Shown piece by piece: positions 1-9,447 of a stretch of 64,000 nt of DNA. The notes below the pieces were generated by a model. That model was not told where the DNA came from. It worked only from the letters and a program-made list of their open reading frames with translations, and ran no database searches. The position numbers and the translations under genes are program-made. The stretch covers positions 53,384 to 117,383 of the forward strand of contig CAWJCM010000006.1 of NCBI GenBank assembly GCA_963841405.1. Direction: 5' to 3'. The DNA is from DATBLE01 sp963841405 (GTDB taxonomy: Bacteria > Actinomycetota > Thermoleophilia > Gaiellales > Gaiellaceae). Numbering within the stretch: position 1 is the first letter of the stretch; each line of letters begins with the position of its first letter.

Positions 1-219
1 CCGCCGCGGGATCGCTCGTCGGACGGCTTCGAGGTGTGAGGCGAGAGGCTGGTCGCTTCGGCCGCCGCGTCTCGATCGCCGCTGCGGACCAGCAGGACGC
101 GCAGGCTCTCGCCCGAGAATTAGAGGCGGCGCATCCGGATGCTCGCGTAGAGGTTCGGGGCGACTAACTCGGCTGCGCGAGTGTTCGGGAATGACGCTTG
201 ACGGCTACCGCGAACGGCT

Positions 220-765
220 CTAGCCCCAGGGCAGCCGTGACCAGTACGACGGCCGCTGTCGCCGGAAACTCTCGGCCGTCGCATATACCTGCTCCGGATC
301 GGATGTCTCCTTCTCCACACTCGCGCCGTAGCGCGCTGCGAGGTCCGACACCGGATACCGCACTTCCGGGCTTACGTGCGCGCCAACCATCAGGACCACA
401 CACGGGGCGTCGCCAGCTCCCACGAAGGCATGCTCCGTCCAGGGAGGTGAATGGAAGAAGTCCCAGGCTCGGAGGAGTCGCTCCTCGCCCTCGACGAGCA
501 GCCTGCACTCACCGGCCAGAACGAGGAAGGCGTCCTGATTCGCCTCGGCGTGGTAGACGCTGCTCTGGCCGGGCTCGAGAACCCTCACATTGATCCCGAG
601 CTGCGCGAACTCGATCGGAGTCTCGCCGTACTCGTTGGCGAACCAACACGCCGCGCCCCTCGTCTTCGAAGAGAACCACTCGGCATCGCTCACGTTGACG
701 ACGAACCAACCCTCCGTCACGGGGGCAAGCCCGGAGCCAGCGTCCTCAAGCCTCGCTTCGTTCAC
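220..765 (-). CDS. cupin-domain protein
   Basis: The 181-residue product has the small beta-barrel pattern of a single-domain cupin: a Gly-rich turn with a histidine (V-Y-H-A-E-A-N-Q-D) followed by V-L-x-G-E and later a P-P-W-T-E-H segment, spaced like the two cupin metal-binding motifs. No signal peptide or membrane segment is seen, so it should be cytosolic. The GTG at 765 is chosen because the sequence reading V-N-E-A-R-L begins the conserved part; upstream the frame runs into the inverted-repeat region at 840-931 and looks non-coding. Substrate is unknown; sugar isomerase, dioxygenase and regulatory cupins are all possible. Confidence 0.75.
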   Translation of the reverse strand: MNEARLEDAGSGLAPVTEGWFVVNVSDAEWFSSKTRGAACWFANEYGETPIEFAQLGINVRVLEPGQSSVYHAEANQDAFLVLAGECRLLVEGEERLLRAWDFFHSPPWTEHAFVGAGDAPCVVLMVGAHVSPEVRYPVSDLAARYGASVEKETSDPEQVYATAESFRRQRPSYWSRLPWG

Positions 766-839
766 GCAGCAGATTCTCGCAGTCCAAGCGACGGCTGTCT
801 CGTCTGCGCGAGCGTTCAGAAGTGTTGCCTGAAGATGAT

Positions 840-931
840 CTCGGTTACCGCGGGGAAGCCCAAATCGCCGAGGAGCGAAGCGACGAGGGCGGGGGTCTGC
901 GATTTGGGCGCGGGGGCCCGCGGTAACCGAG
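840..931. repeat. imperfect long inverted repeat (hairpin)
   Basis: Two arms, 840-868 and 899-931, pair through a perfect 14-bp outer block (ctcggttaccgcgg) and a perfect 11-bp inner block (gcccaaatcgc), separated by an unequal internal loop and a 30-nt apical loop. Similar short direct sequences (gcgttcagaagtgt at about 813 and gcgttcaagagtgt at about 946) flank it, as if a unit had been duplicated. It fills the gap between the cupin gene and the IS-split gene. It could be a miniature mobile element or a structured RNA; I cannot tell. Confidence 0.6.
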
Positions 932-1615
932 CGCCGCGTGCACAAGCGTTCAAGAGTGTCCTGCAAAGCACAGACGACGTGCCCGCCGACGGGTTGTGAA
1001 GCTAGGGGGCTTCCGCCTGCCCGGGTGCAGAGCCGAGCATCCCGCGCCACTCGCTACGCAGGTATGCCATCACGTCCGTCCAGGCGTGATCGAAGATGCT
1101 GTGCGCGGGCGCGTAGTCAGCAGCGTCCACCTCGCCATGCTGGAAGGAGCGCCAGTCCAAGACGTCGCGAACCTTGTCGAGACGAGGAAGCGTAAGCGTC
1201 ACCGCCGTGTCTCCGCTGGCGTCGATGACTGGGACGAGGCTGTGCGGGATGACGGGGCCGTGCATAAGCCGATTCCGGTAACGGTGCAGGGGCTGCATCG
1301 GGTCGACCGGGATTCGGCGCGAGAGTCTGGCGGCCTGGCTCTTGCGCTCGTCCCAGGCGAAGTAGCTGTCGTCCCGCATCCGGGTAATGAGTTCGTCGGC
1401 GGTGTCGGTGGCGGACGATAGGTGGGTAAGGGCGCTCGCGAAGCGTGAGTAGAGCCGGGGTACGTCGGGGAGAGTCGCTGTCGGAAGGAAGAAGGTCTGC
1501 GGATCGCGTCGCGCCTCGTACGCGCAGACCAAGTGCATGAAAGTCGAGTAGTGCAACTGGGAGACGACAATGCCGTTGTCTGGGTTAGGTTTCTCGGAGT
1601 TCTCCTCACGTCTAA

Positions 1616-2530
1616 GAGCCTATCCCGGTAGGGGCTCCGGTGCCGCCAGACGCCAGGTGATCAGGCCGCAGGCGAGTTGCAGCAGGGCGCGGTGATTCTC
1701 GGGTTTTTTCGACCAGCGGATGAGCAGACCGCGGAAGCGGTTGAGCCAGGAGTGGGTGCGCTCGACGACCCAGCGGCGGGCGCGGAAGCTGGCCTCACGT
1801 TCGAGCGCCTGCTTCTCCTCGCGGCGGGAGCGGATGTGCGGAGTGAGCCCGTACTCGTCGATGAGCTCGTATACCTCTGGGTAGTCGTAGCCCTTGTCCA
1901 GGCAGATCGCTTGCGGCTCAGCGGTGGCGTCCGGACGGGCGATCACGATGCGCTCGAGCGTCGACCGCAGGAGCTTGAAGTCGTTGACGTTCGCGCCGGC
2001 GATCTCGACTCCGAGCGGGGCGCCCCTGCCGTCGCACAGGAGCGAGCGCTTCCCCCTTTTTCGCTCTGTCAGTGGGGTTGGGGCCGGTCTCCTTCCCGCC
2101 CAGCGGCGCTTTGCCCATCAACCCGTCGCAGGACAGCCACTCCCACTCGATCCCCTGCAGCTCGTCATAGGCGAGCAGCCCTTGCCGCCAGAACTGCTCG
2201 AACACGCCCGCCTGCGCCCACTCCTGAAAGCGCCGGTGCGCCGAGCTCGAGGAGCAGATCCCGGTCGCGTTCAGCGCGTTCCACTGCATCCCGGTTCGCA
2301 GCACGAGCAGGATCGCGTTCAGCGCATCCCGATCGGGAACGCGCGGGTTGTGGCAGCCGAGCGGGTGCGGCGGCCGCGGTGGAAGCAGCGCCTCCATCCG
2401 CGCCCACGTCTCGTCCGGAATCCGCCAACCGTCGTCCTTGGCCACGAGACCCATCGTCTACCTCCTCCGTCGGATGACGAAGGACCGCTTCGCCGTCAGA
2501 CCAGTGCAGCCTGCCTACAGAGATAGGCTC
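1616..2530 (-). mobile_element. IS5-family insertion sequence, 915 bp
   Basis: The ends are inverted repeats: gagcctatcccggtagg on the left and its counterpart gagcctatctctgtagg (reverse strand) on the right, 15 of 17 identical. The element is flanked by taa on both sides (1613-1615 and 2531-2533), consistent with the three-base TNA duplication of some IS5 subgroups. It carries one transposase reading frame broken into two. Insertion has split the surrounding gene. Confidence 0.88.
1620..2454 (-). pseudogene. IS5-family transposase, two frames
   Basis: The N-terminal frame (2454 down to about 2050) has the DUF4096-type domain typical of IS5/IS427 elements, with W-A-R-M-E-A-L-L-P-P and L-R-T-G-M-Q-W. 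The C-terminal frame (about 2050 to 1620) has C-L-D-K-G-Y-D and W-V-V-E-R-T-H-S-W-L-N-R-F-R, giving the second D and the E of the DDE triad. The frames meet at a run of five A followed by five G (reverse strand, about 2051-2060). Losing one G restores A-K-K-G-K-R-S-L-L in one frame, so this is a one-base insertion or, less likely, a programmed shift. Full length would be near 277 residues. Confidence 0.82.
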
Positions 2531-2690
2531 TAAGTCGGATGCCGTCTGGGTCTTCGCGTAGCGGCCGAACGAAGCGACTCCAGAACGCCGCGTACTGCGG
2601 GAACTCGGGCTCCAGGAGCACGGGCCAGTACGCCTTCTCGAAGTCGTCGCCGTGCTGAATGAGTTCTGCAGGCCGATCCATTGCGTCCAT

Positions 2691-3035
2691 GTAGTGAAGC
2701 GGGACGTGCGGCTGTGGCGCCGACCACAGGCTCCGCCGCACTGCGGCGGGCGCGCTTCGCCCGCGAGGGCGGAGCGCACGCCGGAGCGCGGTCGCCGGGC
2801 GCGGAGCGCCCGGCTTCTTCTCTTGTATTTCCAACGAAACTCGCTGGCTGCTGTCCGACGCGGCAACTAGGGTGCGAGTGCTCGTATCACGCAGCCATCA
2901 GGGTTCCAATGAGCGGTAGCGGCGTTCCCAGACGGGAGCCGAGAGCCGAACCTCAGCCCTTCTAGACAAGCGGCGAGCCGAGAGGCCCGGACGGGGCCAC
3001 TGGTCTAGGTAGGGCGATGTGTCGGAGGTTCGGCG
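2691..3035. other. gene-free stretch with GC hairpins
   Basis: No convincing gene is seen. Two compact hairpins occur: ccgccgca/tgcggcgg at 2733-2749 and gccgggcgc/gcgcccggc at 2794-2814. The second is followed by ttcttctctt and looks like a plus-strand terminator. The segment separates the IS-split gene from the HUH/recombinase element. Confidence 0.4.
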
Positions 3036-3646
3036 GTGTCTGGTTCGGTGTTTCGCGATTCGCGGTGGGTGCTTCAGCTGTACCCGGAGGCCGGGGAAGC
3101 CGGCGGCTGTCTCCAATCGAGTAGGCAGTCCGGGTCGGGTGGGCACTCGAGCCCGGAGCGGGTGGAGGCCGAGGCGGGGCGGCGGGCGAAGGGGAGGATC
3201 CGCCGCTACTGCGCTGCGAATCGGCTGAACCGGCTCGGGACGCTCACCTATGCGGGTGCCGGCTGCCATGACCCGGTGGGCGTGCGTCAGAACGTTGGGA
3301 GGTTCTTTAAGAGCCTGCGTGAGGAACTCGGCGGGGAACCGTTCCCCTACCTGTGGGTGCCCGAGGTACATCCCGGAGGTCACGGGCTTCATGCCCACTT
3401 CGCGGTCGGGCGGTACATCAAGCGGTCGCTGATCGAGGAGAGCTGGAGACATGGCTTCGTCCACATCAAGCTGCTCGGGGACCTGCCGGTGGTTCGGGCT
3501 CCTTGGAGGAGGCCAGGATGGCCGGCCGCTACCTCGGCAAGTACGCGGCGAAGGCGCTCGGAGAGGGGCGCGTTCCCGGTCTGCACCGATACGAGGTTGC
3601 TCGGGATGAACGGCGGAGTGTCGCTAGGTGCGCCAGACGGGGGTGA
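3036..3646 (+). pseudogene. HUH replication initiator (Rep), frameshifted
   Basis: The main frame carries L-G-T-L-T-Y (motif 1, around residue 68) and H-G-L-H-A-H-F-A-V-G (the H-x-H metal site, residues 116-125), as in rolling-circle Rep and relaxase-type HUH nucleases. The catalytic tyrosine motif Y-L-G-K-Y-A-A-K appears only in the next frame, from about 3488 on, so the gene has a one-base shift near 3485-3492. The N-terminus before residue 45 is unclear, and the start is provisional. The 3' end overlaps the recombinase gene tail to tail by 23 bases. I infer a rolling-circle replication gene of a small integrative or plasmid-like element, probably no longer functional unless frameshifting restores it. 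Confidence 0.72.
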
Positions 3647-5027
3647 GTCTGCCCGGGTCGAAGCGGTTGAAGCCTCGCCTGCCGGGGCCGACGACGACGT
3701 GGTCGAGGACGGCGGCGACGATCGCGTGCTGCCGGGTAAGAGGGAGTGACGCCCAGCGCTTCCGTAGTTCGGTCGCGTGGCCGATCTGGCCGGCGAGGGC
3801 GCTGGTGCGGGTCAGTCTGGCGAGTTGCTTCTTCGCGTCGGTCACCCGGTGCTCGATCGGGGTGCGGGCAGCTTGCCACTCGGTCAGGCCGATCTCGCGA
3901 CGGCCGTACATCGCCGCCAGCTTCTCTAGCTGCTCGCGCGACTGGTCGATCTCTGCCTGCCAGCGCTCCGCGTCGGGATCACTCGGCTCGCCGCTGATCG
4001 CGGCCGCGAGCTCGGGCGAGTCAAGCCGATACAGCACCGCCTCGACCACGAACTCCTCCAGCCGGTCGGCCATGGCCGAGATTCGGCCGCAGCCGGAGAA
4101 GCCTGGGCCTTTCACACACTGGTAGGCGCCAGCCCCTCCCTGCTTGGGCCGCGAGACAAGCGTTTCCCCGCACAGGCCGCAACGTAACAGCCGCACGAGC
4201 AGGTACCGGCGGGCTGCCTTGTTCGTCCGCCGATCCGGGTCAGCCAGCAGACCGCGAATCCTCGTTGAGTCTGCCGGGCTGATTATCCCCGGCCACTCCG
4301 CGGCAGCGACGATCTCGCCCTTGTGCTCCCGCTGACCCGCGATCCGGGCCGATCGCAGCATCCGGCTGAGCGTCTGCGCCTGCCACTGCCCCCCTGTCGA
4401 GGTCGGCACAGCTCGCTCGTTCAGATCCGCGCAGATGGAGCGCAGCGCTTCCCCGGCCAGAAACCGGGCTGCGCACTCACGGATCACGACCGCCTCGGAC
4501 TCCCGAACCGTGCGCTTGTCGTCCTCGTACCCGTACGGCCGGGAGCCGCCACCGGCGATCTTCCCTGCCTGGGCCAGCTCCTCGTGCTTGCGCCGGATCC
4601 GCCGGCTCTTGTCCTCACTCTCCTTCGCAGCCACCGCACCGAGAATACGGGCCTGGAACTGCCCCTCAGCCGTCGTCAGATCAATGTCCCCACTGACCGA
4701 GGTCACATTCGTCAAACCGAGCCGCCGGCAAAGATCGATAAACGCCTCCAACTCCCGCGGCTGCCGATGCAAACGGTCAAGGTCATACACGAGCAGACCA
4801 TCGACCGTGCCCGCTGCGAGGTCGTCGAGACAGCGCACGTACTCCGGTCGCGTCCTGCCGCTCCAAGCGCTCACATCGTCGTCGACGTACCGCTCAACAA
4901 CCTGCCAGCCCTTCCGCTCCGCTAGTTGCTCACAGTCCGCCAACTGCCGCCGCACACCCAGAGCGTCGCCTTCCCGATCAGACGAGATCCGGGCATAGAT
5001 CCCAGCACGAACACGAACAGCAGCCAC
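3624..5027 (-). CDS. large serine recombinase
   Basis: This 467-residue protein has an N-terminal resolvase domain with the catalytic serine in Y-A-R-I-S-S-D (residues 11-17), a middle recombinase domain (around 170-260, with R-P-Y-G-Y), a zinc ribbon (C-G-L-C-G then C-V…C-G-R-I, around 290-330) and a coiled coil near 345-400. This is the architecture of phage-type serine integrases. The GTG start at 5027 is preceded by TATGTT six bases upstream (5034-5039 on the reverse strand), matching the leaderless promoter pattern of this genome. It sits just 50 bases from the 3' end of the Lhr helicase gene, so the attachment site is probably between 5030 and 5080. It likely integrated the adjoining Rep element. 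Confidence 0.92.
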   Translation of the reverse strand: MAAVRVRAGIYARISSDREGDALGVRRQLADCEQLAERKGWQVVERYVDDDVSAWSGRTRPEYVRCLDDLAAGTVDGLLVYDLDRLHRQPRELEAFIDLCRRLGLTNVTSVSGDIDLTTAEGQFQARILGAVAAKESEDKSRRIRRKHEELAQAGKIAGGGSRPYGYEDDKRTVRESEAVVIRECAARFLAGEALRSICADLNERAVPTSTGGQWQAQTLSRMLRSARIAGQREHKGEIVAAAEWPGIISPADSTRIRGLLADPDRRTNKAARRYLLVRLLRCGLCGETLVSRPKQGGAGAYQCVKGPGFSGCGRISAMADRLEEFVVEAVLYRLDSPELAAAISGEPSDPDAERWQAEIDQSREQLEKLAAMYGRREIGLTEWQAARTPIEHRVTDAKKQLARLTRTSALAGQIGHATELRKRWASLPLTRQHAIVAAVLDHVVVGPGRRGFNRFDPGRLTPVWRT

Positions 5028-5077
5028 TCATGCAACATACACAAACATTGGATGTGCGAGCGTCCTCTCGCTCGAGG

Positions 5078-8000
5078 CTAGGGACGCAGGACCGCCCGCC
5101 GCGGGCCGGCGAGGAACCCGACCTCGACGAGCAGCGGCAGGGCCTCGCTCTCCGACACCGGCTCGCCGTCGAAGCGCTCGACCGCCAGCCGCTTGCGGCC
5201 GAAGCGGCGGGTGTGGTCGACCAGGGCGGCGAGCGCGACGCGCAACCATTCCGGGTCGGGATCCTGCAGCGGCACCATCGACTTTCCCCCGCGCTCGACG
5301 AACAGGGCGGGACGACCGCCGAGCAGGACGACGTGGGCGCCGGCGACGCGGGCGGCGCGCGCCCCCGACCGCTTCGGCCAGGGCAACACGGCTCCGTACG
5401 GCTGCGCCGGGTCGGCGGCGGCCAGCACGAGCGGCTCCGCCTCGTCGTCCTCGCGCGGCCGCAGCTCGCGCAGCCGCTCCACCGCGCCGCCGAGCGCGAA
5501 TTGGGCGCCGCCGAGCCCCTCGACGAAATAGCCACGCCGGCACAGGCCGAGGGTCTCCAGCGCCTTCAGCTCGCCGTAGACGGCCCCGTAGCCGCCGGCG
5601 ATCCCCTCGCCGCGGACGCCGTCGCGCGTGACGATCCCCTGCCGCTCGAGCAGGAGCTCCGCGAGCGCGCGGCGGTCCTGCTCGCCCGCGAACAGCTGCT
5701 CGGCGAGCGACCAGCGTCCCTGAGTGCCTGTGTCGGCCAGTGTCCTCGATCTCGAGAAACGCCGGGGCCGTCTCTCCTTTCGCGGCGTCGCGTAGCGACG
5801 CCGCGACCTAAGCGGTTGCCAGGCGTCGTTGGTCACCTCGCCGGCCCAGACCAGGTCCCAGAGAGCAACGAGTGCCTCGCTGCTCTCTAGCTGGCTCGTT
5901 TCCAGAAGGTCGTGCCAGAAAACCGCGCCTTCGCGCAGGACGCCGCGAACGGCATCCGCGACCTCGTCTTCCGGCGCCGGTGCCGCGGAGGGGCGGCCGA
6001 GGACGGCTGCATCCTCGCGAAAGAACAGCGCCACCCGGTCGAGCCCCGCCCCGACCCAGATGGCCTCGCCGGTAGCGCAGAGCTGGTCGAGCAGCTCCGG
6101 CCGGTAGCCGGGAACGCGCCGCGGCAGCACCTCCGACTCCCACAGCGACACCGGCAGCGACAGCGCCTGGAGCGGGACGAGCGCCTCGCGCAGCGTCGCG
6201 CGCCGGTCGATGCCGTGCCAGGAGGGCAGGAAGCGGCCGAGCGTCGCCTGCTCGGCAGGCTCGACCTCCTTGCGGAGCGCGGCGAGCGATGCGCGACGGA
6301 GGCGGCGGAGGACGTCGGGGTCGCACCACTCGCGCTCGCTGCCGCCCGGGCGCAGCTCGCCGCGCACGAGCTTCTCCTCCCGCTCGAGCGCTTTGAGCTC
6401 GGCCTCGACGTCTCGGCCGAAGCGCTCGTTCACCTCTGCGGTCGTGAACGGTCCTCGCGAGCGGGCGAAGCGCGCGACCAGCGACCGCAGCGGCTCCTCG
6501 CCGCTCTCCAGGAAAACCTCCGGCAGCCCCGAGGGAGGCATCGCCCCCAGCGCGTCGCGGTACCGGCCGGCGTCTTCGGCGGCGATCAAGCGCTCCTCAC
6601 CCGCGACCCGGACGGTCACGGCCCGCCGCTCGCGTAGTAACGGTTCTGCAAGTTGGATATCAAATTCGTCGAATCGCAAGTCACCTATTCTTCTGAGAAG
6701 ATCATGCAGATCGTCTGAGTTACGTGGATCACCACGCAAGTAGCTTTCCACCTGCTCGATCGCGGAGCGATCGAGCAGGTCCCGAAGCTCCTCCTGGCCG
6801 AGCAGCTCGCGCAGCAGATCGCGGTCTAGCGAGAGCGCCTGCGCCCGCCGCTCCGCCGGCGGCGTGTCGTCCTCGTACATGTACGTGGCGACGTAGTCGA
6901 AGAGCAGCGAGGCCGAGTACGGGGAGGCCGAGGGCGTCTCGACGTCGACCACGTCGAGCGCACGCGAACGCAGTTTGCGCAGCAGCTGCTGCAGCGCCGG
7001 CAGGTCGAAGACGTCCTGCAGGCACTCGCGGTAGGTCTCGAGCACGATCGGGAACGCGGGGTAGCGGCGTGCGACCTGGAGCAGCGACTGGGCCTTGAGC
7101 CGCTGCTGCCAGAGCGGGGTCCGCTCGCCCGGGCGGCGGCGTGGGATCAGGAGGGCCCGGCCGGCGTTCTCGCGAAAGCGCGAGCCGAAGAGGGCCGACT
7201 GGCCGACCTCGGCGACGACGAGGTCCTCGAGCTCGTCGGGGTCGGGAACGAGCTCCTCCGTCGGCGGCGGTACGTCCGCGTCGGGCAGGTGGAAGGCGAT
7301 GCCGTCGTCCGACCAGATGAACTGCGCCTCGAGCCCGAGCGTGTCGCGGAGCCGCGCGCCGGCCGCCATCGCCCACGGCGCGTGCACGCGCGCGCCGAAC
7401 GGAGTGAGGATGCAGACCCGCCAGTCGCCGATCTCGTCTCTGAATCTTTCGACGACAAGGCTCCGATCGGAGGGGACCACGCCCGTGGCAACTTCCTGCT
7501 CGCGCAGGAAGGCTAGAAGGTTGTGCGCCGCCTTCTCGTCGAGTCGATGCCTGCCTTGCAGGACCTCCAGCGCTCTCGCTTGCGAGAGCGCGACCAGCTC
7601 GCGCGAGAACTGCCCGATGCGCTCGCCCAGTTCGAAGGGCCTCCCCACCCCCTCGCCCTTCCAGAACGGCACGGCGCCCGGGACGCCCGGCGCCGGCGTG
7701 ACCAGGACGCGGTCGCGGGTGATCTCCTCGATCCTCCAGGTGGAGGCGCCGAGCAGGAACGTCTGGCCTGCGCGGGCCTCGTAGACCATCTCCTCGTCGA
7801 GCTCTCCGACGCGGCCGCCGCCGTCGACCAGGTGCACGCCGAACAGGCCGCGGTCGGGGATGGTGCCGGCGTTCGTGACTGCGAGGCGGCGTGCCCCCTC
7901 GCGGCCACGGATCGTGCCCCCGGTGCGGTCCCAGACGATCCGTGGCTTCAGCTCGGCGAACTCGTCGGATGGGTAGCGGCCCGAGAGCATGTCGAGAACG

Positions 8001-9352
8001 TTCTCGAGCTGGGCGCGGGAGAGGTCGGCGAACGGATAGGCGCCGCGGACGAGGTCGTGCAGCTCCCCCAGGTCGATCTCCTCCTGCGCAGCGACCGCGA
8101 CGATCTGCTGGGAGAGCACATCCAGCGGGTTCTTCGGGATCACCGTCTCCTCGATCTCGCCGGCGAGCATCCGCTCCGCGACCACCGCCGACTCGAGCAG
8201 GTCGGCGCGGAACTTCGGGAAGATCCGCCCCTTCGAGGTCGCGCCGAGCTCGTGCCCGGCCCGCCCGATGCGCTGCAGGCCGCGGGCGACCGACTTCGGG
8301 GACTCGACCTGGATCACGAGGTCGACCGCGCCCATGTCGATGCCGAGCTCGAGCGACGACGTTGCGACCAGGCACGGGATCTCGCCGCGCTTGAGCAGCT
8401 CCTCGACCTCCACGCGCTGCTCCCGCGCCAGCGAGCCGTGGTGGGCGCGGGCGATTTCCTTCTCCGCGAGCTCGTTCAGCCGGAGCGCGAGCCGCTCCGC
8501 CAGGCGACGGTTGTTGACGAACACGATCGTCGAGCGGTGCTCCTCGACCAGCTTCAACAGCTCCGGGTAGATCGACGGCCAGATCGAGGTCGCTGCCACG
8601 CCCTCCGCGCCCGTGCCGAGGAGCGGGTCGGTCGGCGCGGCACCGGCGCCCGGCTCCCGCATGTCCTCGACCGGCACGACGACGCGCAGGTCGAGCTCCT
8701 TGCGGGTACCGGCGTCGACGAGCCGGATCGGACGGGCTCCCGACACGAAACGCCCGATCTCGTCGAGCGGCCGCTGCGTCGCAGACAAACCGACCCTTTG
8801 GGCCGGTTTGTCGAGAAGGCGGTCGACACGCTCGAGCGTGATCGCAAGGTGCGCGCCTCGCTTGGTGCCGGCAATCGCGTGAACCTCGTCCACGATGATG
8901 GTCTCGATTCCCCTCATGACGTCGCGGGCACGCGACGTCATGAGCAAGAACAGCGACTCGGGCGTGGTGATCAGGATGTCGGGTGGCCTGCGCAGCATCG
9001 CCGCCCGCTCCTTCTGGGGCGTGTCGCCGGTGCGGACGGCGACGGTCAGCTCCGACTGTAGCCCCGCCAGCGGCCCCCGCAGGTTCCGCTCGACGTCGTA
9101 GTTCAACGCCTTCAGCGGCGAGACGTAGAGCAGCCTGAGCCCCTCGCCGGGCGCCTCGTTCAACCGGTCGATCCCGTACAGGAACGCCGCCAGCGTCTTC
9201 CCCGAGCCGGTCGGCGCCTGGATCAGCGTATGCTCGCCCGAGGCGATCGCCGGCCAGCCCGCCTCCTGCGCGGGCGTCGGCCCGGCGAAGGCGCGCTCGA
9301 ACCAGTCGCGCGTCGCCGGAGTGAACAGATCGAGAACGCCGGCGTCCTTCAT
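5078..9352 (-). CDS. lhr: Lhr-type ATP-dependent DNA helicase
   Basis: The 1424-residue protein has Q-A-P-T-G-S-G-K-T (Walker A, residues 45-53), D-E-V-H (155-158), S-A-T (190-192) and a second RecA domain with H-H-G-S-L and Q-R-I-G-R-A-G-H, followed by the long winged-helix and C-terminal regions of the Lhr family. Lhr proteins unwind DNA in 3'-5' direction and act in DNA repair. The ATG at 9352 is chosen because TACGCT lies six bases upstream (9359-9364) and a TTGTTC -35 lies 17 bases further. That -35 falls inside a LexA-type box at 9381-9394, so SOS control is likely. An alternative ATG at 9379 would place the start against the box and is less likely. Confidence 0.93.
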   Translation of the reverse strand: MKDAGVLDLFTPATRDWFERAFAGPTPAQEAGWPAIASGEHTLIQAPTGSGKTLAAFLYGIDRLNEAPGEGLRLLYVSPLKALNYDVERNLRGPLAGLQSELTVAVRTGDTPQKERAAMLRRPPDILITTPESLFLLMTSRARDVMRGIETIIVDEVHAIAGTKRGAHLAITLERVDRLLDKPAQRVGLSATQRPLDEIGRFVSGARPIRLVDAGTRKELDLRVVVPVEDMREPGAGAAPTDPLLGTGAEGVAATSIWPSIYPELLKLVEEHRSTIVFVNNRRLAERLALRLNELAEKEIARAHHGSLAREQRVEVEELLKRGEIPCLVATSSLELGIDMGAVDLVIQVESPKSVARGLQRIGRAGHELGATSKGRIFPKFRADLLESAVVAERMLAGEIEETVIPKNPLDVLSQQIVAVAAQEEIDLGELHDLVRGAYPFADLSRAQLENVLDMLSGRYPSDEFAELKPRIVWDRTGGTIRGREGARRLAVTNAGTIPDRGLFGVHLVDGGGRVGELDEEMVYEARAGQTFLLGASTWRIEEITRDRVLVTPAPGVPGAVPFWKGEGVGRPFELGERIGQFSRELVALSQARALEVLQGRHRLDEKAAHNLLAFLREQEVATGVVPSDRSLVVERFRDEIGDWRVCILTPFGARVHAPWAMAAGARLRDTLGLEAQFIWSDDGIAFHLPDADVPPPTEELVPDPDELEDLVVAEVGQSALFGSRFRENAGRALLIPRRRPGERTPLWQQRLKAQSLLQVARRYPAFPIVLETYRECLQDVFDLPALQQLLRKLRSRALDVVDVETPSASPYSASLLFDYVATYMYEDDTPPAERRAQALSLDRDLLRELLGQEELRDLLDRSAIEQVESYLRGDPRNSDDLHDLLRRIGDLRFDEFDIQLAEPLLRERRAVTVRVAGEERLIAAEDAGRYRDALGAMPPSGLPEVFLESGEEPLRSLVARFARSRGPFTTAEVNERFGRDVEAELKALEREEKLVRGELRPGGSEREWCDPDVLRRLRRASLAALRKEVEPAEQATLGRFLPSWHGIDRRATLREALVPLQALSLPVSLWESEVLPRRVPGYRPELLDQLCATGEAIWVGAGLDRVALFFREDAAVLGRPSAAPAPEDEVADAVRGVLREGAVFWHDLLETSQLESSEALVALWDLVWAGEVTNDAWQPLRSRRRYATPRKERRPRRFSRSRTLADTGTQGRWSLAEQLFAGEQDRRALAELLLERQGIVTRDGVRGEGIAGGYGAVYGELKALETLGLCRRGYFVEGLGGAQFALGGAVERLRELRPREDDEAEPLVLAAADPAQPYGAVLPWPKRSGARAARVAGAHVVLLGGRPALFVERGGKSMVPLQDPDPEWLRVALAALVDHTRRFGRKRLAVERFDGEPVSESEALPLLVEVGFLAGPRRAVLRP

Positions 9353-9358
9353 CGAGCC

Positions 9359-9394
9359 AGCGTACCGCCTGGCCGTCATGCGAACAAGTGTTCG
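9359..9394 (-). promoter_or_regulatory. LexA box over the lhr promoter
   Basis: CGAACAAGTGTTCG (9381-9394) fits the Gram-positive/actinobacterial SOS box CGAAC-N4-GTTCG exactly. On the minus strand TTGTTC (9382-9387) and TACGCT (9359-9364) form -35 and -10 elements with a 17-bp spacer, six bases before the lhr ATG. A repressor bound here would block the -35 element. Sequence match is direct; control by LexA is inferred. Confidence 0.8.
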
Positions 9395-9447
9395 TTCGGG
9401 ACGGGTGTGTCGTCTGCGCGCGGGGCGTCGGCTAGGCTCTGCCGCTC

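Larger units (their letters stand above)
1002..2690 (-). pseudogene. gene split by IS5-family insertion (HEPN-like C-terminal half)
   Basis: The first part lies at 2531-2690 and the second at 1002-1615, both on the minus strand. Removing the insertion sequence and one copy of the taa target duplication rejoins them in one frame (…D-P-D-G-I-R-L-R-R-E-E-N-S…), giving a protein of about 255 residues. The C-terminal half contains R-N-R-L-M-H-G, which fits the R-x4-6-H motif of HEPN-type domains, but the match is short and I give it low weight. The ATG at 2690 or 2681 is the likely original start. The join is seen directly; the HEPN assignment is an inference. The gene must be inactive in its present state. 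Confidence 0.7.
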
